Assembly: GCA_036702865.1 (NCBI GenBank)
Contig: DATNQD010000084.1
Location: 1-64,000 of the forward strand
Direction: 5' to 3'
Origin: Trichocoleus sp.
GTDB lineage: Bacteria; Cyanobacteriota; Cyanobacteriia; Elainellales; Elainellaceae
DNA: 64,000 nucleotides
The notes below the pieces were generated by a model that was not told the origin of the DNA, ran no database searches, and saw only the letters and a list, made by a program, of their open reading frames with translations. Below are positions 43,929-52,586 of the stretch, piece after piece (the stretch's first letter is position 1; each line of letters starts with the position of its first letter). The position numbers were made by a program, and so were the translations under genes.

Positions 43929-44345
43929 TTAGAACCAGCTGGGCAAGCGAAACCACTGTTGCACAAGATTGAAGAACCGATCGCCCCGATTTGGAGCAGG
44001 CAGCTTATCGCCTTGATTCTGCCACTTTTCAACGATTTGATGCCCCAACGGAGTCAAACGAAAACTATCTGTTAGCCCTTGCCCATCGACTTCCCGGCGC
44101 AGTAGCCCCACCTGAATCAACCAGAGCAGCGAATTTTCGGCAGCCAGTTCTGGGATTGATTGCTGGGTATAGCCATTCTCGACGCCTGCTTTGCCAGCAA
44201 TGGCTCGAAGCTCCACGCTTTGCCAGCGCATTGTTGCAAATAGGGATAACTGAAATGGGGCACAGCGTAATGCTCGTTCCGCCCGATCGATCGTTGCTGG
44301 GGAATATTGAATGGAGGGGTTGCGAGAGGGACTTGTGAACGTCAT
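43929..44345 (-). CDS. Npun_F0494-like conserved protein
   Basis: A 138-residue cyanobacterial protein of unknown function. The central block RAERALRCAPFQLSLFATMRWQSVELRAIA and the C-terminal LLWLIQVGLLRREVDGQGLTDSFRLTPLG match the Npun_F0494 family as I remember it. The second half resembles a winged-helix, so it may bind DNA or RNA, though this is a guess. It lies 63 bases upstream of cobQ on the same strand and probably heads that unit. Confidence 0.65.
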   Translation of the reverse strand: MTFTSPSRNPSIQYSPATIDRAERALRCAPFQLSLFATMRWQSVELRAIAGKAGVENGYTQQSIPELAAENSLLWLIQVGLLRREVDGQGLTDSFRLTPLGHQIVEKWQNQGDKLPAPNRGDRFFNLVQQWFRLPSWF

Positions 44346-44494
44346 GGAGCTACTGTCAGAAGTAAGTTAAAAATTGAGCCAATTGAATGCTAAAGGACAG
44401 ATATTTGTCTATCTTATGCCGTTTCTTTCAGGTGGTGAAATATCACGAAATGGAAGAGGTGGGGTAAAGTACGGAGAAATCGATTTGATCATAG

Positions 44495-44929
44495 ATGACC
44501 ATGAGCCACGCAGCGAAAGACGAAGCTTTCGGCATCATTCCCATTTTGCACCAGCCGGAGGGCAATCAGTTTCTCTTAATTCAGCATTGGGCAGGACATT
44601 GGGGGTTTCCCAAAGGGCATGCAGAAGCCGGAGAAACGCCGCTTATGGCAGCCTGTCGAGAATTTGAGGAAGAAACAGGCGTACAGGCATATGAGGTGAT
44701 AGAAGGATCCTCTTTTTTGGAGCAATATTACTTTACAAAGAATAAACAGACGATCGAAAAAACAGTGACTTACTTTCCAGCATGGGTGAAGTCAACAGCA
44801 GTCATCTGCCAGGACAAAGAGATTCAGAACTACTGTTGGCTACCGTTTGAAGCAGCTTTAGAGAAGCTAACCTTTGCTCAAGGGAAACGCTTACTGCGTC
44901 AGGTCGAGGCTTATTTAAACAAACTGTAG
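44495..44929 (+). CDS. Nudix hydrolase, diadenosine-tetraphosphatase type
   Basis: A 144-residue Nudix protein. The box reads GHAEAGETPLMAACREFEEETGVQ, complete. The preceding QFLLIQHWAGHWGFPKGHAEAG has the WGFPKGH signature of bis(5'-nucleosyl)-tetraphosphatases, which clear Ap4A. Two in-frame ATG codons lie at 44495 and 44501. It stands alone between a divergent gene and the phycobiliprotein lyase gene. A second Nudix gene of another subgroup lies 3 kb to the left. Confidence 0.9.
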   Translation: MTMSHAAKDEAFGIIPILHQPEGNQFLLIQHWAGHWGFPKGHAEAGETPLMAACREFEEETGVQAYEVIEGSSFLEQYYFTKNKQTIEKTVTYFPAWVKSTAVICQDKEIQNYCWLPFEAALEKLTFAQGKRLLRQVEAYLNKL

Positions 44930-45162
44930 ACAAAACTCTCAGCTCAATACCAGGCGGGCGGTGAGAAGGCCCATGCTTTCAGCAGCAAACCAGTAGCAGA
45001 GAACTAACCTTTCGGCATCTCCAATGTCTTTCCAGGGAAAGAGTCAGTATCCTGAGCTACCTTGTTAAACTTCACGTAAGTTATATTAAGAAATACGAAC
45101 AAAGTGATCTTCTTTCATGAAGTGATGCTTTGTCCCCACCCTTTATTTGTGAGGCATAGACA

Positions 45163-45702
45163 GTGACAGCTTCTCTGTTTCCCACATCGGCAATTTACGA
45201 AGCCCGGATTGCAGAATTTTTCCAGCGTTCACAAGGGCAATGGCGATCGGAACGGCGATATTACACGTTACCCGATGGGAAGACCAAGGAGATGGTCAGC
45301 ATGATTCGGGTTCGCTTTTTGCCGCAAGGATGTCCTGAACTGCGTCAGCTTGCCCAGCTTCATCATTTAACAGACGAAACCATTATGACCTGTGGTGCGG
45401 AGGTCACCTGGGATAGCGAAGATTCTGTTTCTGGGCGCAAGCAGTCTAAGGGGCACACGCTGTTTGGAGCACATGGATCGATCCTCTACCGCGATCGAGG
45501 ATTTGCCACTCCCCAACCTGTCACTGCCACTTATCATTTCATCAATCCTGAAACCATGTCTCTGCGAACTGAGTATCAGGGATCTGTGTTTGAGGAAGAA
45601 CTGAAGCTGATCGGTAGCCAATATCGCACCCGTCAAACCATCATTTCCAGAGCTGGGGAGCAGCAGATGATTGGTCAATATCTAGAAAAGCGGATCGCTT
45701 AG
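45163..45702 (+). CDS. Phycobiliprotein bilin lyase, CpcS/CpeS family
   Basis: A chromophore lyase that attaches phycocyanobilin to a Cys of phycobiliproteins, often the Cys of beta chains and allophycocyanin. The 179-residue chain fits the lipocalin-like CpcS/CpeS fold, with EFFQRSQGQWRSERRYYTLPDGKTKE and FINPETMSLRTEYQGSVFEEEL as family blocks. It starts with GTG. CpcS, CpcU and CpcV paralogues cannot be separated from sequence alone here. Allophycocyanin genes lie 8 kb to the right. Confidence 0.82.
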   Translation: MTASLFPTSAIYEARIAEFFQRSQGQWRSERRYYTLPDGKTKEMVSMIRVRFLPQGCPELRQLAQLHHLTDETIMTCGAEVTWDSEDSVSGRKQSKGHTLFGAHGSILYRDRGFATPQPVTATYHFINPETMSLRTEYQGSVFEEELKLIGSQYRTRQTIISRAGEQQMIGQYLEKRIA

Positions 45703-45831
45703 CTCTCTTTAGATACTCAATTGCAGGTAACTGTAGTCAATTGCAGTGAGAGAGAATTGAGGGGAGTAGCAACGGAAGCTGAAAGTAATCCTTTTTCTTC
45801 GTATCCGCTTCCCCCCGATCGATTCCATACC

Positions 45832-47502
45832 TCATTCAGCAGGCATCGCCCACCAAGCCAACCCATACGCTTGAGTGGGTTCGTTTTTTTGCGTGCGATA
45901 GACTACGCGAATTTTGTAGCGTCCGGTGCTCGGAATTTGGTGAAAGATGTGTTCAATGCTATCGACGTCGCTCACCGATGACCAGATACTTTTGCTAATG
46001 TCCTCATCCTCTGCCCGCATCAGATAAATATCCAGATCGTTCAGACCTCGATCGCGAAACGTTTCTCCCAGATCAAACTCCTCGTTTTGGTTGGCATCCC
46101 TTAACGTAACCAGTCGATTCCAGGTTAAGGTTGCAGAAATGAAGCTGCCCCCCTGCAAAGGCTTTTCAAATATATAGTCTCGAAAAGCAGGCACGTCTGT
46201 GGCGCTCACACGACTCACCTGACCGTAATCCCACCCAATTGCCGGAACAGAGGCATCTGCGCTCCACTGACCAGGACTGAACTGCTTGTAAGCTCGAAAT
46301 GCGTTGAGGTGTCCTGTGCCCATTTCAGCATCCAGTGGAATTTTGGGATCACGGTAAGCATCCGAATCAAGCCAGTTGCGGTTCATCAGGTCGAGAAATG
46401 TGCGAGTCATACCGAGATATTGCCCGTTTCCGCTGTCCTGAACTTTGTCTGCGGAGTTCATCAATACGGCTCGGCTCACTTCCTGCTGACGCGCATTCAG
46501 ATTCCAATGGGCTTTCTGTTGCGAATCATTATTCCGAATTGCCTGCCGAATGAATCGATCGCCAAGCTCCTGCAGCAGCGCAATCGTTGCCGTAACGTGG
46601 GGAGAAGCAAAACTTGTGCCTGTCGCAGCCTCCGCAACTGTGCCATCTGGGGCGATCGTTTCAAGATCATCACCTGGAGCCACTAAAACAACCGATCGTC
46701 TGCCACCAACATTTGTTTCTGTCGCAGGATCGCGTCCGATCACCATACGTGGGGTACTGCCAAGACTGAGAAAATCGACTTTTGTAAAAACACCATTGAC
46801 GGTCATGGAATTAGCGATCGTCATACCGTTAAAGCTATCGGTTGGGATAGGATAGCCACCTCTACCCTGATTACCCGAAATCACGTAAACAACGTTGTGC
46901 ACTCGCGCTGACCAATCAACACACTGTGTTAACAGCGCATTACCGTCGAGAACAGCCTTCGGACGCGGATCAACTAAAAGCGATTCTCCAAAACTAAAGT
47001 TAATCGCTCGAACATCTCCGCCGTTTTGACTCGCTACAGTTTGAGCAGAAAGGCACTCCTCCGGTTGTCCGCTTCGCTGCTCATGTCCCACGGCTGAAGA
47101 GTAAAGCGTCGCATTTGGCGCAACACCCGGCAGTGATTTGTCGCGGCTAATCATGATACTGGCAACGCTGGCAGCATGTTTATCAACGTAGTCATTGGCT
47201 TCAGCGTGCTTATCCTGATAAAACTGCCTTCCCGTCCGAATCACACGATTATTTGCAGCAGCTTTATCTAGCCCAAACTGCGCCGGACGCCCGACCTCGA
47301 CTTGCCCGATCGCAATTTTTCGTCCGGTTAAATCATAAGGTGGTTCGTGAAGTCGCTGTGCGTCAATTCCGGCTGCACTAATTGAGTTAATGAATCGGGG
47401 ATTAATCCGTGCCATCACAGGCAAACTAACGAATACCAGTGCAATTCCGCCAATCCATCCTGTTAAGTGCCTGAGTTGCTGATGCTGCATCGCCTTTTTC
47501 AT
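45832..47502 (-). CDS. S8 family (subtilisin-like) serine peptidase with altered Asp site
   Basis: A 556-residue exported or membrane-tethered protein; an N-terminal hydrophobic segment (about 14-31) is likely a signal or anchor. The catalytic Ser is S297 in TGTSFASPHV, the His is H109 in DKHAASVASI, and the oxyanion Asn is N211 in ISGNQGRGG. The usual catalytic Asp in the V(I)DTG motif is replaced by Glu69 in IGQVEVG, unless the Asp comes from elsewhere. A C-terminal beta-domain of about 170 residues resembles a P-domain-like module with aromatic residues. Activity is uncertain because of the Glu. Confidence 0.85.
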   Translation of the reverse strand: MKKAMQHQQLRHLTGWIGGIALVFVSLPVMARINPRFINSISAAGIDAQRLHEPPYDLTGRKIAIGQVEVGRPAQFGLDKAAANNRVIRTGRQFYQDKHAEANDYVDKHAASVASIMISRDKSLPGVAPNATLYSSAVGHEQRSGQPEECLSAQTVASQNGGDVRAINFSFGESLLVDPRPKAVLDGNALLTQCVDWSARVHNVVYVISGNQGRGGYPIPTDSFNGMTIANSMTVNGVFTKVDFLSLGSTPRMVIGRDPATETNVGGRRSVVLVAPGDDLETIAPDGTVAEAATGTSFASPHVTATIALLQELGDRFIRQAIRNNDSQQKAHWNLNARQQEVSRAVLMNSADKVQDSGNGQYLGMTRTFLDLMNRNWLDSDAYRDPKIPLDAEMGTGHLNAFRAYKQFSPGQWSADASVPAIGWDYGQVSRVSATDVPAFRDYIFEKPLQGGSFISATLTWNRLVTLRDANQNEEFDLGETFRDRGLNDLDIYLMRAEDEDISKSIWSSVSDVDSIEHIFHQIPSTGRYKIRVVYRTQKNEPTQAYGLAWWAMPAE

Positions 47503-47643
47503 TTATCTTGAATTTAATGGAATGAATTTGTGATGAATTTCCAGCCTGTGAATCAAACAAATTAAATAAACCTGAAAGGACAGGGAACAGGCTTTGTTAA
47601 ACTGAGTACAAAACAGGACGCAGGAGAGATCCAGGTAGAGCTT

Positions 47644-48351
47644 ATGACCGAAAACACATCCCGCAAACCGATCGTTATTGCACCTTCTATTCTATCGGCA
47701 GATTTTAGTCGGCTGGGCGAAGAAATCCAGGCGATCGATCACGCTGGCGCAGATTGGATTCACGTTGATGTCATGGATGGTCGCTTCGTTCCCAATATTA
47801 CAATCGGTCCCCTAATTGTTGATGCGATTCGCCCTTACACTCAAAAAACGATCGATGTTCACCTGATGATCGTTGAGCCAGAGAAGTATGTGGCTGACTT
47901 TGCGAAAGCAGGTGCAGATATTATTTCTGTCCATGCAGAACACAATGCTTCGCCTCACTTGCACCGGACGCTCTGCCAGATCAAAGAATGCGGCAAGCAA
48001 GCGGGTGTGGTTCTGAATCCTTCAACGCCGCTCGATTTCATTGAGTATGTGCTGGAGGTCTGTGATCTGGTGCTGATCATGAGTGTTAACCCTGGTTTTG
48101 GTGGTCAAAGCTTCATCCCGGCTGTGTTACCTAAGATTCGCCAACTGCGTCAGATGTGTGACGAGCGAGGACTCAACCCTTGGATCGAAGTGGATGGTGG
48201 CTTGAAGATTAACAATACCTGGCAAGTTTTGGAAGCAGGAGCCAATGCAATTGTTGCAGGTTCTGCTGTCTTCGGCGCGAAAGATTACGCTCAAGCGATC
48301 GAAGGAATTCGGAATAGTAAGCGTCCTGAACCAGAGTTAGCGACTGTATAA
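47644..48351 (+). CDS. rpe: Ribulose-phosphate 3-epimerase
   Basis: Interconverts ribulose-5-phosphate and xylulose-5-phosphate in the Calvin cycle and the oxidative pentose phosphate pathway. The TIM-barrel motifs are complete: [17 protein letters not shown], the metal-site [39 protein letters not shown] and the phosphate-binding [14 protein letters not shown]. Length of 235 residues is typical. A strong terminator follows at 48375. The minus-strand NYN gene converges. Confidence 0.97.
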   Translation: MTENTSRKPIVIAPSILSADFSRLGEEIQAIDHAGADWIHVDVMDGRFVPNITIGPLIVDAIRPYTQKTIDVHLMIVEPEKYVADFAKAGADIISVHAEHNASPHLHRTLCQIKECGKQAGVVLNPSTPLDFIEYVLEVCDLVLIMSVNPGFGGQSFIPAVLPKIRQLRQMCDERGLNPWIEVDGGLKINNTWQVLEAGANAIVAGSAVFGAKDYAQAIEGIRNSKRPEPELATV

Positions 48352-48374
48352 CATTTACATCTAAAACTCTTGTG

Positions 48375-48400
48375 AGGTGGGCATCTTGTCCACCTTTTTT
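48375..48400 (+). terminator. Rho-independent terminator after rpe
   Basis: AGGTGG pairs with CCACCT across a 9-base loop and is followed by TTTTT. The position, 20 bases after the rpe stop, supports it. Confidence 0.85.
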
Positions 48401-48429
48401 AGTCAGAAGTTTTTAGCCAAAAGTAAGTT

Positions 48430-49833
48430 CTAAAGGCTAATTTCCCATCCTTTAGCAGTTTGCTGAAGTTTAAATTTTTTGCACTCCTTCAAAAAAACAA
48501 CGTATTTCTTGTTGATGTTTAATTGCTCAAGCACCTGCTTTACTTTCAAGCCATAAGCTTTTTCAAATTGACATTGCAAAGTTGTGACGTGAGCCGTTTT
48601 TGTAGAGGTTTTATTTGTTAATTCCTTTAGTGCTTTAGTCAGTGCTTGTTCTAATTCAGCCTTTGTTAGAATTTTGAAGTTATCTAGCGTTTTCTGGGCT
48701 TGAGGTTTAGATGAAGCGGGAGCGATCGAAGCGGTTGGATTAGAAACTGGCTCAAACAAAGAGATATAGATCGCGTCCTGCTCCGAAATTTGATGGGTTA
48801 CAAATACCATTGGGCGATCGAGAAAGATGTCTCTTGCTCTTTTCCCAGGAGCGTGAGTATTGACTAAATCATTAAGGCTAAAATGATGCTCTTCTTTGAG
48901 CTTTTTAGAAATACTGGATAGCCGAATCCATTGTTTCTGTTCTGATAATTGCTCTTGCTGAATAATCTTCTTCAGGAGCGGAATAGATTCCTCAACGGAT
49001 GGAATTTGAGCAGCGAGTTTAGCAAAAAATTCTTTAGTTTGCTCGGTTTCTAAGTTTTTGATTTTGACTCGATCGCCCTGCTTCTGCACAGCATAAACTA
49101 TTAATCCATGTACCTTAAGCGTGTTGCACAGATGAGTTAAATCTCCGTCCGATGAACAAACGATCACTTCTTTTGCTGTTGGATAATGGAGAAACAGGGA
49201 AGAGCCAATGGCAGTCATTTTCATGTCGGCGCTGTTTTTACCAGGCGGAACGTGAATCATTTGATAACCGCGACTGTGTAGCTCTACATCTCTCTTAGCA
49301 GTACCACTATGACGCCAGTTAGCAAAAGCAATTTTAATCTGGATCGGATAAGCGCAAACTTTTTGGAGAAACTGTTCTTCTTCAGGCTGTAGCCATAAAT
49401 TCTCAGCATCTAATAAAAGAATTGTATTGCGCTGAGTACTGGTACTAGATGGCTGAGTAGAAGAATTTATCTGATTAGCAAATTGCTTGGTTGGGCTGAT
49501 ACTGTGAATGAGCTGATGGCAACGATCGCCCAGGCCAGAAATGAGTGGAGAGCTGGAAAAGTCAGGCGTAAAGATTTTGTTTAGGAGAAACTGAGTTTTT
49601 GCTTGTAAATCAACTGAATCAACAGCCTTACTGAGTTCTCTGCTGAAGCCCTCAATAAATTGAGCTTTGGTTTCTGCTTTTTCCCAATCGATCGTTCGAT
49701 ATTTTTCCGCTAAGAATTGCGATCGTTGCTTTTGCACAGTCACCACCCACTCATAGAACAGTAAGCCAATTTGCTGGTGTACCGTTTGCTGGTGTACCGT
49801 CCTATGTCCCATATCCATGCAGCTTAAGTCCAC
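48430..49833 (-). CDS. NYN-domain nuclease-like protein with OST-HTH/LOTUS-like C-terminus
   Basis: The NYN domain (about 136-260) has the PIN-like acidic residues: D142 in LLLDAEN, D203 in NSADMKM, and D229/D231 in SSDGDL. This points to metal-dependent RNA cleavage. The C-terminus (about 410-467) resembles an OST-HTH (LOTUS) RNA-binding module, with QCQFEKAYGLKVKQVLEQLN. An N-terminal 15-bp tandem DNA repeat encodes TVHQQ twice. It converges with rpe and is divergent from ubiD. Such NYN-LOTUS proteins in bacteria are sometimes linked to RNA turnover or defence; here the role is unknown. Confidence 0.82.
   Translation of the reverse strand: MDLSCMDMGHRTVHQQTVHQQIGLLFYEWVVTVQKQRSQFLAEKYRTIDWEKAETKAQFIEGFSRELSKAVDSVDLQAKTQFLLNKIFTPDFSSSPLISGLGDRCHQLIHSISPTKQFANQINSSTQPSSTSTQRNTILLLDAENLWLQPEEEQFLQKVCAYPIQIKIAFANWRHSGTAKRDVELHSRGYQMIHVPPGKNSADMKMTAIGSSLFLHYPTAKEVIVCSSDGDLTHLCNTLKVHGLIVYAVQKQGDRVKIKNLETEQTKEFFAKLAAQIPSVEESIPLLKKIIQQEQLSEQKQWIRLSSISKKLKEEHHFSLNDLVNTHAPGKRARDIFLDRPMVFVTHQISEQDAIYISLFEPVSNPTASIAPASSKPQAQKTLDNFKILTKAELEQALTKALKELTNKTSTKTAHVTTLQCQFEKAYGLKVKQVLEQLNINKKYVVFLKECKKFKLQQTAKGWEISL
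49771..49800 (-). repeat. Two tandem copies of a 15-bp unit within the NYN gene
   Basis: TTGCTGGTGTACCGT occurs twice in direct succession. On the coding strand it reads TVHQQ TVHQQ, giving an in-frame repeat near the N-terminus of the NYN protein. Copy number could vary between strains. Confidence 0.9.
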
Positions 49834-49995
49834 ATCTCAGCCAAAAACAATTAATCTCTGTCTAGAATTCACTGTATTTTATGAAAAATAACAGGGGTAG
49901 AGGCACTGTCTCTCTTTCTCTGGCTTACTGGCTTTTCCGCCATACAGGTTCCCTGCTCCCGCATAATGTAAAGAGATGCTTTACATGAGTTCACG

Positions 49996-51507
49996 ATGGC
50001 GAGAGATCTGCGCGAATTTCTGAAACTACTGGAAGAGCGGGGACAACTCCGCCGCATTAAGGCCTTGGTTGATCCCAATCTAGAAATTGCCGAAATCAGT
50101 AACCGAATGTTGCAGGCCGGGGGACCAGCGCTGTTGTTTGAGAATGTGAAAGGGGCAGATTATCCAGTTGCCGTGAACGTCATGGGTACTGTGGAGCGGG
50201 TCTGTTGGGCAATGAATATGGAACGCCCAGAGGAACTGGAAGACCTGGGCAAGAAACTGGCGATTCTATATCAGCCGCGTCCACCAAAGAAAATTTCTCA
50301 GGCGATCGAACTGGGTCAGGTGCTTTTTGATGTGGTGAAGGCAAAGCCTGGTCGAGATTTCTTTCCCCCCTGTCAGCAAATCGTTTTGCAGGGTGATGAA
50401 GTAGATCTAACAAAGCTGCCGCTGTTGCGCGTCTATGCTGGCGATGCCAATAAGGTGATCACATTGGGCTTAATGATCACCAAAGACCCAGAAACTAAAA
50501 TTGTGAATGTAGGCGTGTATCGCTTGCAGTTGCAGTCAAAAAATACGATGACGGTGCAGTGGCTCTCAATTCGTGGTGCAACCCGCCATTTACGAAAAGC
50601 CGCAGAACGTGGGCAAAAGCTGGAGGTGGCAATTGCTCTGGGTGTTGATCCGTTGCTGATTATGGCAGCCGCAACCCCTTTACCGATCGATCTGTCTGAG
50701 TGGCTGTTCGCCGGACTCTATGCAGGTCAGGGCGTAAAATTGGCAAAGTGCAAAACAGTCGATCTGGAAGTTCCAGCAGATTCAGAAATTGTGCTGGAAG
50801 GGACAATTACCCCAGGTGATGTAGAGGTGGATGGTCCGGCAGGCGATCACATGGGCTTTTATGGCGGCGTCAACGAAAAGGCTCCTTTGCTGCGGTTTCA
50901 GTGTATGACGCATCGCAAAGATCCAATTTATATGACGACGTTTAGCGGTCGTCCGCCGAAAGAAGATGCGATGATGGCGCTCGCTTTGAACCGAATCTAT
51001 ACACCTATCCTGCGGCAGCAAGTCCCAGAAATTGTTGATTTCTTTCTGCCAATGGAAACCCTGAGCTACAAAGCGGCAGTTCTATCGATCGACAAAGCCT
51101 ATCCTGGTCACGCAAGACGGGCAGCGCTGGCTTTCTGGAGTGCTTTACCGCAGTTCAACTACACCAAATTTGTGATTGTAGTAGACAAAGACATTAATAT
51201 CCGCGATCCGCGTCAGGTCGTCTGGGCGATTGCCTCTAAGGTTGATCCGGGTCGAGATGTGTTCATTCTGCCGAATACGCCGTTTGATTCGCTTGACTTT
51301 GCCACTGAAAAAGCAGGTTTAGGCGGGCGCATGGGCATCGATGCCACAACCAAGATCTACCCTGAAAGCGATCGTGCCTGGAGCGAACCACTTGAATCTG
51401 ATCCGGACACAGCAACGATGGTCGATCGACGCTGGGCAGAATATGGTTTGGCAGACCTCAATTTGGGTGAAGTCAACCCAAATCTGTTTGGCTATGACAT
51501 GCACTAG
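49996..51507 (+). CDS. UbiD family decarboxylase
   Basis: A prenylated-FMN decarboxylase of 503 residues. The N-terminus starts MARDLREFLKLLEERGQLRRI. Family features include the E(X)PAGDHMGFYGG region with the metal/substrate contact, MTHRKDPIYMTTFSGRPPKED, and the C-terminal FDSLDFATEKAGLGGRMGIDAT. UbiD acts in quinone synthesis in some bacteria; cyanobacterial members are often suspected in plastoquinone synthesis, but the true substrate is not shown here. It needs a UbiX partner, not in this window. Upstream is a short divergent region to the NYN gene. Confidence 0.9.
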   Translation: MARDLREFLKLLEERGQLRRIKALVDPNLEIAEISNRMLQAGGPALLFENVKGADYPVAVNVMGTVERVCWAMNMERPEELEDLGKKLAILYQPRPPKKISQAIELGQVLFDVVKAKPGRDFFPPCQQIVLQGDEVDLTKLPLLRVYAGDANKVITLGLMITKDPETKIVNVGVYRLQLQSKNTMTVQWLSIRGATRHLRKAAERGQKLEVAIALGVDPLLIMAAATPLPIDLSEWLFAGLYAGQGVKLAKCKTVDLEVPADSEIVLEGTITPGDVEVDGPAGDHMGFYGGVNEKAPLLRFQCMTHRKDPIYMTTFSGRPPKEDAMMALALNRIYTPILRQQVPEIVDFFLPMETLSYKAAVLSIDKAYPGHARRAALAFWSALPQFNYTKFVIVVDKDINIRDPRQVVWAIASKVDPGRDVFILPNTPFDSLDFATEKAGLGGRMGIDATTKIYPESDRAWSEPLESDPDTATMVDRRWAEYGLADLNLGEVNPNLFGYDMH

Positions 51508-51560
51508 GGGCAATTGAGAAATGGGCAGCAGGTACATCTGGTTTAACAACGCCCAAAAAT

Positions 51561-52529
51561 TCAGTGGCGAATCAATTGATGAAACCAGTGATTAAACCAG
51601 CGATTTGCTTGTTTCTCCAGATAATAAAACGGGCTGATTAACCCACCCCAAAAAAACGCCGTTTCGCAGGCTAATCCCAAGTTAGAAAAGGCTCGATCGC
51701 GGTATTTCACTAAATGCCAGATCAGCCGCTTTAAGCTACCCAAAAAATTCCTGATTAAGACGATCGGTCTCTGCCAGGGTTTTGTAATAATCATCCGAAT
51801 TTCACAAGTACAAAGCCCATAAATTCGAGCAATCTTAGTTAAATAAGACTTCTCCATTCTCCAAGCAGGAATGAGATGCTCAATTTTCATTTCTGGGTTG
51901 TGCCAAATCTCCCATCCATGCTTGTGCAAATGCAGGGAAATTTCGTAGTCATGCCCACCTCGATGCGCCCGAGTAAAGCGATCGGGTAGGCTCTCTATCC
52001 AAGCTTGTTTCCGCACAACTAAACCTGCACCGGGAGGCAATCTTAAATGTTCTGGCTCGTAAAGCTTAGGCTGACGAGAAAACTCTCGAATCACTAAAAA
52101 AAGCTTTGCTCTCTCAAATTCTGGAGGAGGCTCAACTTCATATTTGCCGCGAATTTGCCCCCCGAATGCTCCGGCTTTGGGATGTGCTAAACCAAATTGA
52201 TAGGCAGCAGCAACCCAACTCGAATCAGGCAAATTGTCATCATCTAGAAAACCAACAAACTGTCCGTTTGCTTCTTTGATGGCTCTCTGTCGGGCATAGG
52301 CAGAGCCTTGAGTCGATTCATTGCAGTAGCGTAACGGCGTTTGCGGTAGCCAATTTTGCTGAAATGCTTCTACAATTTTTGCAGTTTCATCAGTGCTGTT
52401 GTTATCAACAACAATAACTTCCCAGCTTAGAAAATCAATTTGAGTTTGCGATCGCAATTTCTCTAATACGAACTGCAAAGTTTTTGCGCCATTGTAAGTT
52501 GGAATTGCAACGGTAAATTGAATATCCAT
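51561..52529 (-). CDS. Family 2 glycosyltransferase, HpsE-like (copy 1)
   Basis: A GT-A fold transferase related to HpsE of the hormogonium polysaccharide locus. Motifs: FTVAIPTYNGAKTLQFVLEKLRSQ, WEVIVVDNNSTDETA, YARQRAIKEANGQFVGFLDDDNLPD (DDD metal site) and the acceptor-side GGHDYEISLHL. A C-terminal hydrophobic/Trp-rich tail may touch the membrane. I chose the ATG at 52529; a TTG two codons earlier is possible. A second HpsE-like gene follows upstream, 58 bases away and on the same strand, with about the same architecture. Confidence 0.85.
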   Translation of the reverse strand: MDIQFTVAIPTYNGAKTLQFVLEKLRSQTQIDFLSWEVIVVDNNSTDETAKIVEAFQQNWLPQTPLRYCNESTQGSAYARQRAIKEANGQFVGFLDDDNLPDSSWVAAAYQFGLAHPKAGAFGGQIRGKYEVEPPPEFERAKLFLVIREFSRQPKLYEPEHLRLPPGAGLVVRKQAWIESLPDRFTRAHRGGHDYEISLHLHKHGWEIWHNPEMKIEHLIPAWRMEKSYLTKIARIYGLCTCEIRMIITKPWQRPIVLIRNFLGSLKRLIWHLVKYRDRAFSNLGLACETAFFWGGLISPFYYLEKQANRWFNHWFHQLIRH

Positions 52530-52586
52530 AATCAACCGTAGATGAATGCTGACAGGTTCACTTTCAATAGAATAAGCGCCAATGAA

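Noticed and set aside
44930-45162. Possible small RNA or tRNA before the phycobiliprotein lyase gene
   Set aside because: No cloverleaf, T-arm sequence or terminator could be assembled.
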